Below, piece after piece: positions 1 to 8,372 of a DNA stretch of 64,000 bases. Made by a program: the position numbers and the translations under genes. Every line of letters begins with the position of its first letter. Position 1 is the first letter of the stretch. The notes beneath the pieces are model-generated. The model was given only the letters and a program-made list of their open reading frames with translations. It was not told where the DNA came from and did not search any database. This DNA is from Alphaproteobacteria bacterium (GTDB lineage Bacteria > Pseudomonadota > Alphaproteobacteria > Micavibrionales > Micavibrionaceae), in contig NVTV01000003.1 in assembly GCA_002401695.1 (NCBI GenBank), positions 248,001-312,000 of the forward strand, given 5' to 3'.

Positions 1-280
1 GGTCTTTGGGATCAACGATTTTACTCTTATCCAGTTTTTTCATTAAATAACGCAACCGCCCATCAATCTCGCGCAGACGTTTTTTATTATAGATGTAATC
101 ACCATTTTCAGACCGATCACCATTGCCCGCCGCCCAAGAGACAATCGCACAAATCTTCGGACGCTCCTCAAGAATCAACCAATCCATCTCTTTATCAAGA
201 ACGGCATGCCCCGTTGGCGTCATATAATGTATGGCCTCTGGAATGGGCTGCTTGGGGGAATTGTTACGTTTTCTACTCAT
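1..280 (-). CDS. greB: Transcription elongation factor GreB, 5' part only
   Basis: This is the first 93 codons of a gene that runs off the left edge. Gre factors bind RNA polymerase through its secondary channel and stimulate cleavage of backtracked RNA. The visible part is the N-terminal coiled-coil domain: EERP, then WAAGNGDRSENGDY, YNKKRLREIDGRLRYL and KIVDP, which match GreB more closely than GreA. A short basic lead (MSRKRNNSPKQP) precedes the domain. The start lies 6 bases after the hisD stop, so the two genes are probably co-transcribed. The C-terminal FKBP-like domain is outside the window. Confidence 0.9.
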   Translation of the reverse strand, partial: MSRKRNNSPKQPIPEAIHYMTPTGHAVLDKEMDWLILEERPKICAIVSWAAGNGDRSENGDYIYNKKRLREIDGRLRYLMKKLDKSKIVDPKD

Positions 281-285
281 CGCCT

Positions 286-1599
286 TTAAACCTTACGGCG
301 GCGCAAAACCTCACCATGGGCGGGGAAGTCTTCGTAGTCGGTCATCGTGCAGACCGCATCTTTCAAGCTCTCGAACCCTTGTTTATCACAGCGCGAGATT
401 GAGGTGCGTTTAAGGAAATCCCAAACAGAGGTGCAGGAATACGTATGCGCGTTGCCGCCCGTGGGCAACACATGGTTCACACCAATCCCATAATTCCCGA
501 GACTGGAAGGTGTATATTCGCCAAGCAAAATTTCACCCGCATGGGTGAGTTGATCCAGATAGTTTTCACCATCTTTGATTTTCAGATGTAGATGCTCCGG
601 CGCGTAGGCGTTACTAAAGGCGATGGAGGCTTCCAAGCTCTCGGTCAGGATAATCCCGCCATAGCTATCTTCTGATCCCGCCATCACATGCGCGCAAATA
701 TCGCGATGCTTTTCAGGCAAGCTGTTAATCACGGCAGGCATATTTTCCTGCACATATTTTGCTAAGGCCGCGTCATGCGTGACCAGCAAAGCGCCGCTAT
801 CCTTGCCGTGTTCTGCTTCGTTCAGCACATCTAATATCGTGTTATCAAAATTCGCACTGCCATCCGCCAGAACGATAGATTCAGATGGCCCAGCGGGCAT
901 CCCCGGATCCATAATGTCAGAGAGGATACGTTTTGCAGCAGCAACATAAGGGCTGCCCGGCCCCAGAACTTTTTTCACTTTTGGTACGCTTTGCGTCCCA
1001 TAACCCAGCGCAGCAATACCCTGCGCCCCGCCACATTTATAGACATCTTCAATGCCGCATAATTTCGCAGTATAAAGCGTCGCATCATCAATCGAGCCAT
1101 CAGCCGTTGGCGGTGTCACCACGGCAATGGTCTTCACCCCTGCAATAACTGCGGGCAATGCCAGCATATAAAGTGCAGAAGGAAATGCGCCCTTACCGCG
1201 CGGCACATAGAGACCAACAGAGTCAATCGCGCTGACTTGCTCGCCCGCCCAGACGCCAGGTTCGATTTCCACCATCCAGCGATCTTCCACGCGGCGAAAT
1301 TGTTCCACGTGAAACTTATCCACATTTGCCGCGCATCGCTTAATCGCCGCCTTTAAATCATCATCCAGATTTTCTTCCGCACGGGCGAATTCTTCGGGGG
1401 TGGCTTTGATGTTCTCAATCTCTGCGCCTTCGAATTTCTTGGCGTAGCGTCTTAACGCCTCATCACCATGAACCCGCACATCTTCGATAATCGGTTGCAC
1501 GATTTTGCACACAGCATCAATATCGGCTTGCGCACGGCGCATAATGCGCGCTTGCGTTTCCGGATCAGTTTCATTCCAACGGTAAAGATTTATATCCAT
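286..1599 (-). CDS. hisD: Histidinol dehydrogenase
   Basis: HisD makes the last two NAD-dependent oxidations of histidine synthesis, L-histidinol to L-histidine, with zinc. The 437-residue product has the usual length and the motifs GLYVPRGKG, GPGSPYVAAAKR, DPGMPAGPSES, EAEHGKDSGALLVT, YAPEHLHL and GEYTPSSLGNYGIGVNHVLPTGG. The start was set at the ATG giving MDINLYRWNE; a longer reading from 1701 adds 34 residues with no family similarity. It lies on the opposite strand from the hisHAFE cluster and is followed by greB. A parS-like site and a perfect DnaA box lie inside the gene near 1301-1324. Confidence 0.96.
   Translation of the reverse strand: MDINLYRWNETDPETQARIMRRAQADIDAVCKIVQPIIEDVRVHGDEALRRYAKKFEGAEIENIKATPEEFARAEENLDDDLKAAIKRCAANVDKFHVEQFRRVEDRWMVEIEPGVWAGEQVSAIDSVGLYVPRGKGAFPSALYMLALPAVIAGVKTIAVVTPPTADGSIDDATLYTAKLCGIEDVYKCGGAQGIAALGYGTQSVPKVKKVLGPGSPYVAAAKRILSDIMDPGMPAGPSESIVLADGSANFDNTILDVLNEAEHGKDSGALLVTHDAALAKYVQENMPAVINSLPEKHRDICAHVMAGSEDSYGGIILTESLEASIAFSNAYAPEHLHLKIKDGENYLDQLTHAGEILLGEYTPSSLGNYGIGVNHVLPTGGNAHTYSCTSVWDFLKRTSISRCDKQGFESLKDAVCTMTDYEDFPAHGEVLRRRKV
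1301..1316. promoter_or_regulatory. parS-like ParB-binding site inside hisD
   Basis: TGTTCCACGTGAAACT matches 14 of 16 positions of the parS consensus TGTTTCACGTGAAACA. By simple chance about 0.02 such sites would be expected in a random 64 kb, and two better sites lie 8-11 kb away. A perfect DnaA-box match, TTATCCACA at 1316-1324, abuts it and shares one base. Binding by ParB is an inference. Confidence 0.5.
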
Positions 1600-1621
1600 A
1601 GCAATTTGTTTAAAACGCCGT

Positions 1622-2452
1622 TCATCCGATGTCGAGTGTTTTCTTCGAATAAAAGATTGCGCCTGCCTGACCGTAACTTGAAATATACGGGGAAGATGCA
1701 TGAACGGCCATTACATCCCTGATTAACGGATCTTCCAAATCGAGGCCTCTTTGCCCCTTCATGAAAATCGCATCGCCCAATTTTGCACTGCTGAATTCAT
1801 CGCGATATTCCTGTGTTAAAATGGTGAGCTCTTTATCATTTTGATCCTTTTGGCCCCGCATAACAGTGCCGGACTTGCTGGCATTCATATAGTCCCATTG
1901 CTTATCCGATGTCATACCATTGAGAAGATGAAGCGTCGCACCGGCAAACGTCGTATGCAGGGTTAGCCTTACATTATCAACATGCATCATCGGGCTGCGC
2001 CCCTCACCATGTTTTGGTGTGAACATAAGATGGCCAACAATTGATTCATCCTCTTGTTTGCCAAAACATGCATCGTGAACACGCTGAAAAACCTCACGTT
2101 GAGAATTTACTTTATCGGAGAATAAGCGACTGGCTTGCGGGTCAACAATGATGTTGGCTTCGCCCGCCTCTTTCAAAACATCTGCCGCATTTACGACATC
2201 CAGATAAGATACTTCCCCTGCAATTTTCCTAGGAAAGCGACCATGGGGATCATCTTCAACATATGCCCACGCCGCAAGGACATCATCCTTCATTGTAATG
2301 CCATCGCCAAACGTTTGCGACTCCGCCTGCCACGCCGCTTCATTGCGCAGAATAACTGCACGCGTTGTGCCATTATCCTCTTGCAATGCTGCAATAACAT
2401 CCGTCTCGGAGGTAACAATCGGATATGCTTTATTATTAAATAAATAGTCCAT
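1622..2452 (-). CDS. Uncharacterised protein, possibly DUF1826-like
   Basis: The 276-residue cytosolic protein has no signal peptide or membrane segment. Its second half shows HVDNVRLTLHTTF, then LGDAIFMKGQRG, then MAVHASSPY. This order (HVD-x-RL, GD-x-KG, VH-x-S-P) recalls the DUF1826 pattern, a family of unknown function, but the match is from memory and partial. The HVD...H arrangement could also suit a cupin-like or 2-oxoglutarate oxygenase-like metal site; that is speculative. ATG at 2452 was chosen over a TTG nine codons upstream. It lies 22 bases upstream of hisD on the same strand and is divergent from hisH across 81 bases. Confidence 0.6.
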   Translation of the reverse strand: MDYLFNNKAYPIVTSETDVIAALQEDNGTTRAVILRNEAAWQAESQTFGDGITMKDDVLAAWAYVEDDPHGRFPRKIAGEVSYLDVVNAADVLKEAGEANIIVDPQASRLFSDKVNSQREVFQRVHDACFGKQEDESIVGHLMFTPKHGEGRSPMMHVDNVRLTLHTTFAGATLHLLNGMTSDKQWDYMNASKSGTVMRGQKDQNDKELTILTQEYRDEFSSAKLGDAIFMKGQRGLDLEDPLIRDVMAVHASSPYISSYGQAGAIFYSKKTLDIG

Positions 2453-2533
2453 CCTTTTATATTGGCAAAAAACAAACAATTATGCCAACAAAAACCTTCT
2501 CGACTTTTTTGTCCGAAACGCTATAAAGACTGC

Positions 2534-3187
2534 ATGGAAACACTTATCATCATCGATTATGGCTCCGGCAATTTGCGCTCTGCGGCAAAAGCGTTTGAAC
2601 ATGTCAGCAAAGATATCACCGTCAAGATCAGTAACAAGCCTAAAGACCTGCTGAAGGCCGATCGAATCGTTCTGCCCGGACAAGGCGCGTTCCGTGATTG
2701 TATGGAAGGCTTAAGCGCGATTGACGGCATGGTCGAAGCACTCAATGAATCCGTCATTCAAAAAGCGACGCCCTTCCTTGGTATTTGCGTCGGGATGCAG
2801 CTGATGGCAAGCCGCGGGATGGAACACGGCGTCACCGCAGGATTAGGTTGGATTGAGGGTGATGTTATTCCGATCACACCCAACGACACATCCTTAAAAA
2901 TTCCGCATATGGGCTGGAATGAACTGCATTATCTCTCTGCTAATAACACGCAAGATAATCGCCACTTTGTGCTGCGCAATACAGATTCTTCGGAAAATTT
3001 CTACTTTGTTCACTCTTTTATGTTTCAATGTACATATAATCATAATTGTTTAGCGATGACAGAATATGGCGGTCTTATCCCCGCTATTATTGGGCGTGAT
3101 AATATAATCGGAATGCAATTCCATCCCGAAAAAAGCCACAAAGCCGGATTAAAGTTACTATCGAACTTTCTAGACTGGAAACCATAA
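2534..3187 (+). CDS. hisH: Imidazole glycerol phosphate synthase, glutaminase subunit
   Basis: HisH hydrolyses glutamine and channels ammonia to HisF for the fifth step of histidine synthesis. The 217-residue protein opens with TLIIIDYGSGNLRS and carries the class I amidotransferase triad: nucleophile Cys near residue 85 in GICVGMQLM, and His near 197 plus Glu near 199 in MQFHPEKSHKAG. PHMGWNEL is also typical. The ATG at 2534 fits the family N terminus; upstream in-frame codons code for unrelated residues. It heads the plus-strand cluster hisH-GNAT-hisA-hisF-hisE. hisB, which often precedes it, is absent here. Confidence 0.95.
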   Translation: METLIIIDYGSGNLRSAAKAFEHVSKDITVKISNKPKDLLKADRIVLPGQGAFRDCMEGLSAIDGMVEALNESVIQKATPFLGICVGMQLMASRGMEHGVTAGLGWIEGDVIPITPNDTSLKIPHMGWNELHYLSANNTQDNRHFVLRNTDSSENFYFVHSFMFQCTYNHNCLAMTEYGGLIPAIIGRDNIIGMQFHPEKSHKAGLKLLSNFLDWKP

Positions 3188-3224
3188 GTGCGTTTTAAAG
3201 ACGCATGACGATAAGGATAACGGA

Positions 3225-3773
3225 ATGAGCGATCAAACAATCCTAAAGCCACTGGAACCCGTCCCGACGGTAGAGCATATCCAGAAATTTAATGCCGGAG
3301 ATCTCAATGATCTTTGTGATGCAACCAATGCTGCGATTGAAGATGGCGGTGGTTTCGGGTGGATTACAATCCCCCCTCGCGATATATTGGAGCGTTACTG
3401 GGAAGGTGTTCTTGCCATGCCCGCACGCGCCTTATTTGTTGCGCGCCTTGATGGTGTTATCTGTGGAACATGCCAATTGCTTAAACCTCCACGCAATAAC
3501 GAAGCGCAAAGTTTCTCTGTGCAGCTGACCACAAATTTTGTTACCCCGTGGGCGCGGGGTCATGGTCTTGCCAAAATGATTATCGAGGCAACAGAAGAAT
3601 ATGCCCGCGTTGAAGGCTTTGAGGTTATCAATCTGGATATCCGCGAAACACTAACCGACGCTGTAACTCTGTACGAAAGTTTGGGTTATCACCGGATCGG
3701 TGAACACCCCCACTATGCCAAAGTCGAAGGCAAAGTCCTTAAGGGATATTATTACTGTAAGGTTATCTGCTGA
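3225..3773 (+). CDS. GNAT-family N-acetyltransferase in the his cluster
   Basis: The 182-residue protein has the GNAT fold signature: strand-4 region SFSVQLTTNFVTPWARGHGLAKMIIEA, where R-x-x-G-x-G/A is replaced by WARGHGLA, and the C-terminal INLDIRETLTDAVTLYESLGYHRIGEHPHYA typical of acetyltransferases. The acceptor is unknown. It lies 37 bases after hisH and before hisA, so it is probably transcribed with the histidine genes. Acetyltransferases of this type occur in his clusters of other alphaproteobacteria, as far as I recall. No histidine pathway step needs it. Confidence 0.8.
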   Translation: MSDQTILKPLEPVPTVEHIQKFNAGDLNDLCDATNAAIEDGGGFGWITIPPRDILERYWEGVLAMPARALFVARLDGVICGTCQLLKPPRNNEAQSFSVQLTTNFVTPWARGHGLAKMIIEATEEYARVEGFEVINLDIRETLTDAVTLYESLGYHRIGEHPHYAKVEGKVLKGYYYCKVIC

Positions 3774-3822
3774 AAAATGCCTGAATTAGAGTCTTGAATA
3801 TTCATCTTCCCTAACCTATAAA

Positions 3823-3848
3823 AGCTAAAGTCGTTTATATCTTTAGCT
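3823..3848. repeat. Perfect 8-base inverted repeat between GNAT gene and hisA
   Basis: AGCTAAAG at 3823-3830 and CTTTAGCT at 3841-3848 form perfect arms around a 10-base loop. No T-run follows, so it is not a simple intrinsic terminator. It directly precedes the first copy of the palindromic repeat family. Confidence 0.55.
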
Positions 3849-3855
3849 GGGCAAG

Positions 3856-3905
3856 GCATGGGCGAGCGTAGCGTATTTTTATACGTGAGGAGCGAATAAC
3901 GATGT
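3856..3905. repeat. Palindromic intergenic repeat, copy 1 (inverted relative to copies 2 and 3)
   Basis: The core CGTAT-TTTT-ATACG lies in a conserved frame: gcgtagcgtat...atacgtgaggagcgaat. Read on the minus strand this aligns with the copies after groES and groEL (ttattcgctcc...acgtataaaaatacgct against attgcggctt...acgtataaaatatacgct). It occupies the 158-base gap before hisA, which otherwise shows no gene. Confidence 0.5.
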
Positions 3906-3931
3906 CCCCGATGAATAGATGAACGACGAAA

Positions 3932-4663
3932 ATGATTATATACCCCGCGATAGACTTAAAAAATGGTCGATGTGTTCGCCTATATAAAGGCAACATGAAT
4001 AAAGAGACTATTTATAACGATAATCCCGCAGCGCAAGCCTTGGAATGGGCACATAGTGGGTTTTCATGGGTACATGTTGTTGATCTTGACGGCGCGGTAA
4101 ACGGCGCGCCTGCCAACCACTCGGCGGTACGTAAAATTATCGAAGCCGTTGATATTCCGGTTCAACTTGGCGGCGGTATCCGCACAATAGCACAAATCGA
4201 AAAATGGCTGGCCGAAGGGGTTAGCCGCATAATCCTTGGAACAATTGCGGTGCGTGATCCTGAGCTGGTCAAAACCGCTTGCTATGAATTCCCCGGGCAA
4301 ATTGTTGTGGGCATTGATGCACGCGGCGGAAAGGTCGCGGTTGAGGGCTGGACAAAGGAATCAGATATGCAGGCCGATGAGCTTGCCAAAGTTTTTGAAG
4401 ATGTCGGGGTTTCCACCATTATCTATACCGATATTGATCGCGATGGAACGGGTGAGGGCGTCAATATTGTCTCGACAATCGCCTTGGCACAAAGCACATC
4501 CATCCCCGTCATCGCATCAGGCGGCGTAGGATCGCTGGACGATCTAAGACTCGTGCGTGATGCCGCGCAATACGGCGTAGAAGGCGTTATCGTCGGCAAG
4601 GCGTTATATGATGGACGCATTACCCCTGCGGATGCCTTGAAGGTGGTCTCCGGTCAAATTTAA
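3932..4663 (+). CDS. hisA: ProFAR isomerase (HisA)
   Basis: HisA isomerises ProFAR to PRFAR by an Amadori rearrangement. The 243-residue TIM barrel starts MIIYPAIDLKNGRCVRLYKG, with the catalytic Asp in AIDLKNG, and continues with VHVVDLDGA, VQLGGGIRT, IVVGIDARGGKVAVEGW, the second catalytic Asp in [22 protein letters not shown] and GVIVGKALYDGR. It shares the duplicated half-barrel fold with HisF 110 bases downstream. The start ATG gives the exact family N terminus; the ribosome binding site is weak. Confidence 0.96.
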   Translation: MIIYPAIDLKNGRCVRLYKGNMNKETIYNDNPAAQALEWAHSGFSWVHVVDLDGAVNGAPANHSAVRKIIEAVDIPVQLGGGIRTIAQIEKWLAEGVSRIILGTIAVRDPELVKTACYEFPGQIVVGIDARGGKVAVEGWTKESDMQADELAKVFEDVGVSTIIYTDIDRDGTGEGVNIVSTIALAQSTSIPVIASGGVGSLDDLRLVRDAAQYGVEGVIVGKALYDGRITPADALKVVSGQI

Positions 4664-4772
4664 CGTGATCACAGAGCCATTCCAAGAATCATAACGCAAT
4701 CTCTTTTCTATTCACATAAGGGCTTAAGCATATTATAAGATATACAACACAAATAATAACAAGTTTAAAAAT

Positions 4773-5534
4773 ATGCTGAAAACCCGAATAATTCCCTGTC
4801 TTGACGTTGCCAATGGCCGCGTGGTTAAGGGCGTAAACTTTGTTGATCTTGTTGATGCGGGCAATCCCGTTGAGCAGGCCAAACTCTATAACGATCAAGG
4901 CGCGGATGAGCTGTGCTTCCTTGACATCACCGCGACCAGTGATAATCGCGAAACCATGTATGATGTTGTGCGCGCCACAGCGGATGAAGTGTTTATCCCC
5001 CTCACCGTTGGCGGCGGCGTGCGAACACTGCAAGATATTCGAAAATTGCTGGAAGCGGGCGCAGATAAAATCGGCATTAACTCCGCCGCCGTGAGCAACC
5101 CCGATTTCGTCAAAGAAGCCGCCGATAAATGTGGCAGTCAGTGCATCGTTGTCGCCATTGATGCGAAGAAAAAAGAGGACGGCTCCGAGGGCTGGGAGAT
5201 TTTCACCCATGGCGGACGTAACGGCACAGGCATCGACGCGGTGGAGTGGGCGATAAAGATGGCAGAATACGGCGCAGGAGAGCTGCTCCTCACCTCTATG
5301 GATCGTGACGGCACCAAGCAAGGCTTTAACCTTGAACTCACCCGCGCCGTCTCAGACGCGGTGCGCGTACCCGTCATTGCCTCAGGCGGTGTCGGTAATT
5401 TGCAACACTTAGTCGACGGCGTAATCGAAGGCCACGCCAGCGCGGTTTTAGCAGCCTCAATATTCCATTTCGGTGAATACACCATTCAAGAAGCCAAAGA
5501 CGCCATGAAAAACGCAGGGATACCCGTACGATGA
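4773..5534 (+). CDS. hisF: Imidazole glycerol phosphate synthase, cyclase subunit
   Basis: HisF joins PRFAR and HisH-derived ammonia to give imidazole glycerol phosphate and AICAR. The 253-residue TIM barrel has [19 protein letters not shown] (catalytic Asp in CLDV), [49 protein letters not shown] (second catalytic Asp) and PVIASGGVG. Its stop overlaps the hisE start by four bases (ATGA), indicating translational coupling. A roughly 110-base AT-rich spacer separates it from hisA. Confidence 0.97.
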   Translation: MLKTRIIPCLDVANGRVVKGVNFVDLVDAGNPVEQAKLYNDQGADELCFLDITATSDNRETMYDVVRATADEVFIPLTVGGGVRTLQDIRKLLEAGADKIGINSAAVSNPDFVKEAADKCGSQCIVVAIDAKKKEDGSEGWEIFTHGGRNGTGIDAVEWAIKMAEYGAGELLLTSMDRDGTKQGFNLELTRAVSDAVRVPVIASGGVGNLQHLVDGVIEGHASAVLAASIFHFGEYTIQEAKDAMKNAGIPVR

Positions 5535-5881
5535 GCAACCAACAACACATTCTTGACCAGCTTTACGATACCCTGCAACAGCGCAAAAATGCGGCAGGCG
5601 AGAAATCTTACGTTGCCAGCCTGTATGAAAAAGGCTCACCCAAAATTGCGGAAAAGATACTGGAAGAGGCACAGGAATTTATTGATGAGGCCTTCCACAT
5701 TCATAATGAACGCGATAATGCAAAAGTACAACAAAACCTTCGCAGTGAGGCCGCAGACCTGCTGTTCCACATCATGGTGATGTTATCCCACCATGACGTA
5801 CCACCATCCGATGTCTTTGATATTCTGGAGAAACGCTTTGGCATTTCTGGCCACGATGAAAAAGCCAATCGCACATCATAA
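5531..5881 (+). CDS. hisE: Phosphoribosyl-ATP pyrophosphatase
   Basis: HisE removes pyrophosphate from phosphoribosyl-ATP, the second step of histidine synthesis. The 116-residue MazG-like helical protein has the family pattern [29 protein letters not shown], with the metal-binding acidic residues, and later [19 protein letters not shown]. It is a stand-alone HisE, not fused to HisI; no hisI or hisG is present in the window. It overlaps hisF by four bases and ends the cluster. Confidence 0.94.
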   Translation: MSNQQHILDQLYDTLQQRKNAAGEKSYVASLYEKGSPKIAEKILEEAQEFIDEAFHIHNERDNAKVQQNLRSEAADLLFHIMVMLSHHDVPPSDVFDILEKRFGISGHDEKANRTS

Positions 5882-5924
5882 ATTTATTGACTTGAAGGCT
5901 GTAATCATATTATAGCTAAGATAT

Positions 5925-5976
5925 TAAAGTGGGATTTGAAGGATCAGCTTGCACCACGTAAAAAAAGCTAAAGCGC
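5925..5976 (+). promoter_or_regulatory. SAM-II riboswitch upstream of metA
   Basis: The SAM-II (metA-type) aptamer pattern is visible: P1 strands gtgg (5929-5932) and ccac (5954-5957) enclose GATTTG and end in TTGCA, followed by an A-rich linker and the conserved 3' strand AAGCTAAAGCG, which forms the pseudoknot with loop 1. SAM-II riboswitches bind S-adenosylmethionine and usually block translation of methionine genes in alphaproteobacteria. The next gene, metA, starts 149 bases later, farther than in simple translational versions. Confidence 0.85.
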
Positions 5977-6114
5977 CACGGCAGTAAATCCGCCTGTGGT
6001 ATCCTAATTGGGATCAAGCAGGGTGGTTTGCACTTTTTCTTATAACGCCTCCCCCGTTTTGATAAATTATGTAAGCATCACGCCGCCCTATTGAGCTGTG
6101 TGATAAAAAACGGG
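5977..6114 (+). promoter_or_regulatory. Structured part of the metA leader downstream of the riboswitch
   Basis: Three candidate structures are visible: a hairpin at about 5976-5999 (ccacggc / gcctgtgg arms), a weak stem followed by a T-run (CAAGC / GTTTG near 6015-6030, then ACTTTTTCTT), and an 8-base stem of CCCGTTTT (6053-6060) with AAAACGGG (6107-6114). The last closes a loop containing ATCAC/GTGAT and ends ten bases before the metA start, so it could govern access to the ribosome binding site. The function is inferred from position only. Confidence 0.4.
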
Positions 6115-6124
6115 TTTGAGTAAT

Positions 6125-7216
6125 ATGCCAGTAACACCCCCTAAAGGTGACTACCTCCACCGGATGAAAACAATAGATCCGACAGTTATCTGCATTAATG
6201 AAGCAACAAAGCGCGCGGTACGTGAACTACATATTGGTATTATCAATATGATGCCCGATACCGCCTTGAAAAAGACAGAGACCCAATTCACCATGCCCCT
6301 ACATTATGCATCCGGCGGATTATTCATTGTGCCACATTTTATTGCTCTGGATGGTGTAGATCGTAACAAAAAAACGCAGCAATATGTCGATGAAAATTAT
6401 ATAACCTTTGACCAAGCCAAAGAAAATGGGCTGGACGGCCTTATCATCACAGGGGCGAATATTGCCGACCCCGACCTTCGTAAAGCAACATTTTATGAAC
6501 CGCTCAGCGATGTTATCAATTGGGCGGAAAGCGATCTCGGCCCAACCTCAACACTTTATTCATGCCTCGCAAGCCATGCCTATATGCTAATAAAATATGG
6601 AGAAGAGCGCACCCCGCTGCAAGAAAAACGCTGGGGTGTTTTTGAACATAAAGTGCGTAATGAAACACATCCTTTAACGCATGGCATGGATACTGTCTTT
6701 GATATCCCACATTCACGGTGGAATGAAATTACCGAGGATCAGTTTACAAAATACGGTATGCCTATCCTTATCGCCAGCGAAGAGGCAGGCGTGCATATGG
6801 CAACCAGCCCTGATGGGCTACGCTCTGTTTTCTGGCAAGGTCACCCTGAATATAACACCAATACATTACTGGGTGAATTTCAACGTGACTTAGGAATAAG
6901 CGCAGAGCGCAGAGCCAGCGCGGAACAAACACCTCTCGCGCCCCTGCCCAAAAACTATTTTCATGGAAAAGGGTTATCACTTATAGAAGATTTTCGAAAT
7001 AAGGTTGAAGCGGGGCTATATCATAACACCGAGCATAAAGGACATTTACCGCCTGAAATCTTCGCAGATATTATCGAGAGCACACCCAACCGCTGGAGCT
7101 CCGCCAAACGTGCCTTACTCTCAAACTGGATTGCCGCCATTATTGATAAAACCCACGAAGAACGCGGAAAACCATTCATGGATGGCGTGGATCAAGATAA
7201 TGTTTTTAATCTGTAG
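6125..7216 (+). CDS. metA: Homoserine O-acyltransferase MetA
   Basis: MetA acylates the homoserine hydroxyl, using acetyl-CoA or succinyl-CoA, to open methionine synthesis. The 363-residue protein carries the HTS/MetA family motifs: LHIGIINMMPDTALKKTETQF, DGLIITGA, STLYSCLASHAYM with the nucleophile Cys near residue 147, RWGVFEHKV, PHSRWNE and VFWQGHPEYNTNTLLGEF with the catalytic His near 239. ATG at 6125 was preferred to an in-frame TTG at 6116, with gag five bases upstream as a weak ribosome site. Which acyl donor is used cannot be told from the sequence alone. A SAM-II riboswitch lies upstream. Confidence 0.93.
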   Translation: MPVTPPKGDYLHRMKTIDPTVICINEATKRAVRELHIGIINMMPDTALKKTETQFTMPLHYASGGLFIVPHFIALDGVDRNKKTQQYVDENYITFDQAKENGLDGLIITGANIADPDLRKATFYEPLSDVINWAESDLGPTSTLYSCLASHAYMLIKYGEERTPLQEKRWGVFEHKVRNETHPLTHGMDTVFDIPHSRWNEITEDQFTKYGMPILIASEEAGVHMATSPDGLRSVFWQGHPEYNTNTLLGEFQRDLGISAERRASAEQTPLAPLPKNYFHGKGLSLIEDFRNKVEAGLYHNTEHKGHLPPEIFADIIESTPNRWSSAKRALLSNWIAAIIDKTHEERGKPFMDGVDQDNVFNL

Positions 7217-7332
7217 AATGAATCGGCGATCATGGCTTTAGATCTTACTCAAAAGTAAGCGCGGGCGACGGATCAGTGCGATATCAACGCGACATGAATT
7301 AACATATTGCTGGTTGTGGAAAAACAAAAATC

Positions 7333-8274
7333 TTATCCATTGAGCCGTGAACCGGGGAAATGCGCCAAGCGGTGCAAGACCTCATCCAACTGTTCCAGAG
7401 ATTTAAACTCCACCGACAATTTACCGCTTTTCCCGTCCGTACTATCAATGATGACACGCATGCCAAGGGCATTACTGATATCATTTTCCAGCGCAACAGT
7501 GTCCGCATCCTTATCATTTGCCGCCACGCCGGGAGTAATCGTTCTGGCGCGTTTCTTTTGTGGCACACCCTTTTTATCCATTGCGAATTTTTCAGTCTGG
7601 CGTACGCTCAATCCCTTGGAAATAACCTGTTTGACCAGTGCTTCCGGATCTGCCGCCGTAATCAATGCACGCGCATGCCCCATCGTAATATCACCCGCAC
7701 CAAGATGTGCCTGAACCACATTTGGCAAAGCCAATAATCGCACGGTATTGGTAATATGCGGACGACTTTTCCCCACCGCTTTGGCAAGTTCATCTTGTGT
7801 CAAATTGTAATTATCCAGCAGACGCTGATAACCCAAAGCCTCATCAATGACGTTCAAGTCTTCGCGTTGCAAATTCTCGATCAGCGCAATTTTAAACGCG
7901 TCCAGTTCGCTTAATTCCAGCACGATAACAGGCACTTCATGTAATTGTGCCTGCTGCGCTGCGCGCCAGCGACGCTCCCCTGCTATGATTTCATATTGTT
8001 CAGGGTCCGTGGGGCTTTGACGCACCAAAAGAGGTTGCAGCACCCCATATTGCTTGATAGAGCTGGCCAGCTCGCCAATGCTGTCTTCACTGAAGATGCG
8101 GCGCGGCTGAAATTCACTGGGGGAGAGCTGTTCTACACCAACGCTTAAACGTTTACGTGCACTTTCCGGTTCGCTCTCGATCTTTTCTTCTATCGCCGCA
8201 ACGGCAGAGGCACTCTCTTCTTCATCAAATAAGGCATTTAACCCAAGCCCTAGGCCACCTGATTCTGCTTCCAT
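7333..8274 (-). CDS. parB: Chromosome-partitioning protein ParB
   Basis: ParB binds parS, spreads along DNA as a CTP-dependent clamp and recruits SMC. The 313-residue protein has the CTP-binding N-domain (PRRIFSEDSIGELASSIKQYGVLQPLLVR, EIIAGERRWRAAQQA), the ENLQREDLN motif, the helix-turn-helix LTQDELAKAVGKSRPHITNTVRLLALP, and a C-terminal dimer domain (ALGMRVIIDS...GKLSVEF). It follows rsmG on the same strand, but no parA lies in the 98 bases between them. The start MEAESGGLGLGLNALF is the family form. Sites matching parS lie 1.4 and 4.5 kb upstream of the gene. Confidence 0.96.
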   Translation of the reverse strand: MEAESGGLGLGLNALFDEEESASAVAAIEEKIESEPESARKRLSVGVEQLSPSEFQPRRIFSEDSIGELASSIKQYGVLQPLLVRQSPTDPEQYEIIAGERRWRAAQQAQLHEVPVIVLELSELDAFKIALIENLQREDLNVIDEALGYQRLLDNYNLTQDELAKAVGKSRPHITNTVRLLALPNVVQAHLGAGDITMGHARALITAADPEALVKQVISKGLSVRQTEKFAMDKKGVPQKKRARTITPGVAANDKDADTVALENDISNALGMRVIIDSTDGKSGKLSVEFKSLEQLDEVLHRLAHFPGSRLNG

Positions 8275-8372
8275 TTTGCACCTCTATTCATTGTCATTGA
8301 TAATTTTTCAGATTTAGCAATAGTAGTTAGATTCGCTAAATCCACACAGTAAAAATATTTGCGCTGCGCAGG

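Noticed and set aside
4689-5321. A 210-codon open frame on the minus strand across hisF
   Set aside because: It is fully antisense to the conserved hisF gene, has a Cys/Ala-rich composition without any motif, and results from the codon bias of hisF.
7232-7258. An eight-codon open frame between metA and parB
   Set aside because: It is too short, lacks a ribosome binding site and ends at once; nothing else is seen in the 116-base gap.
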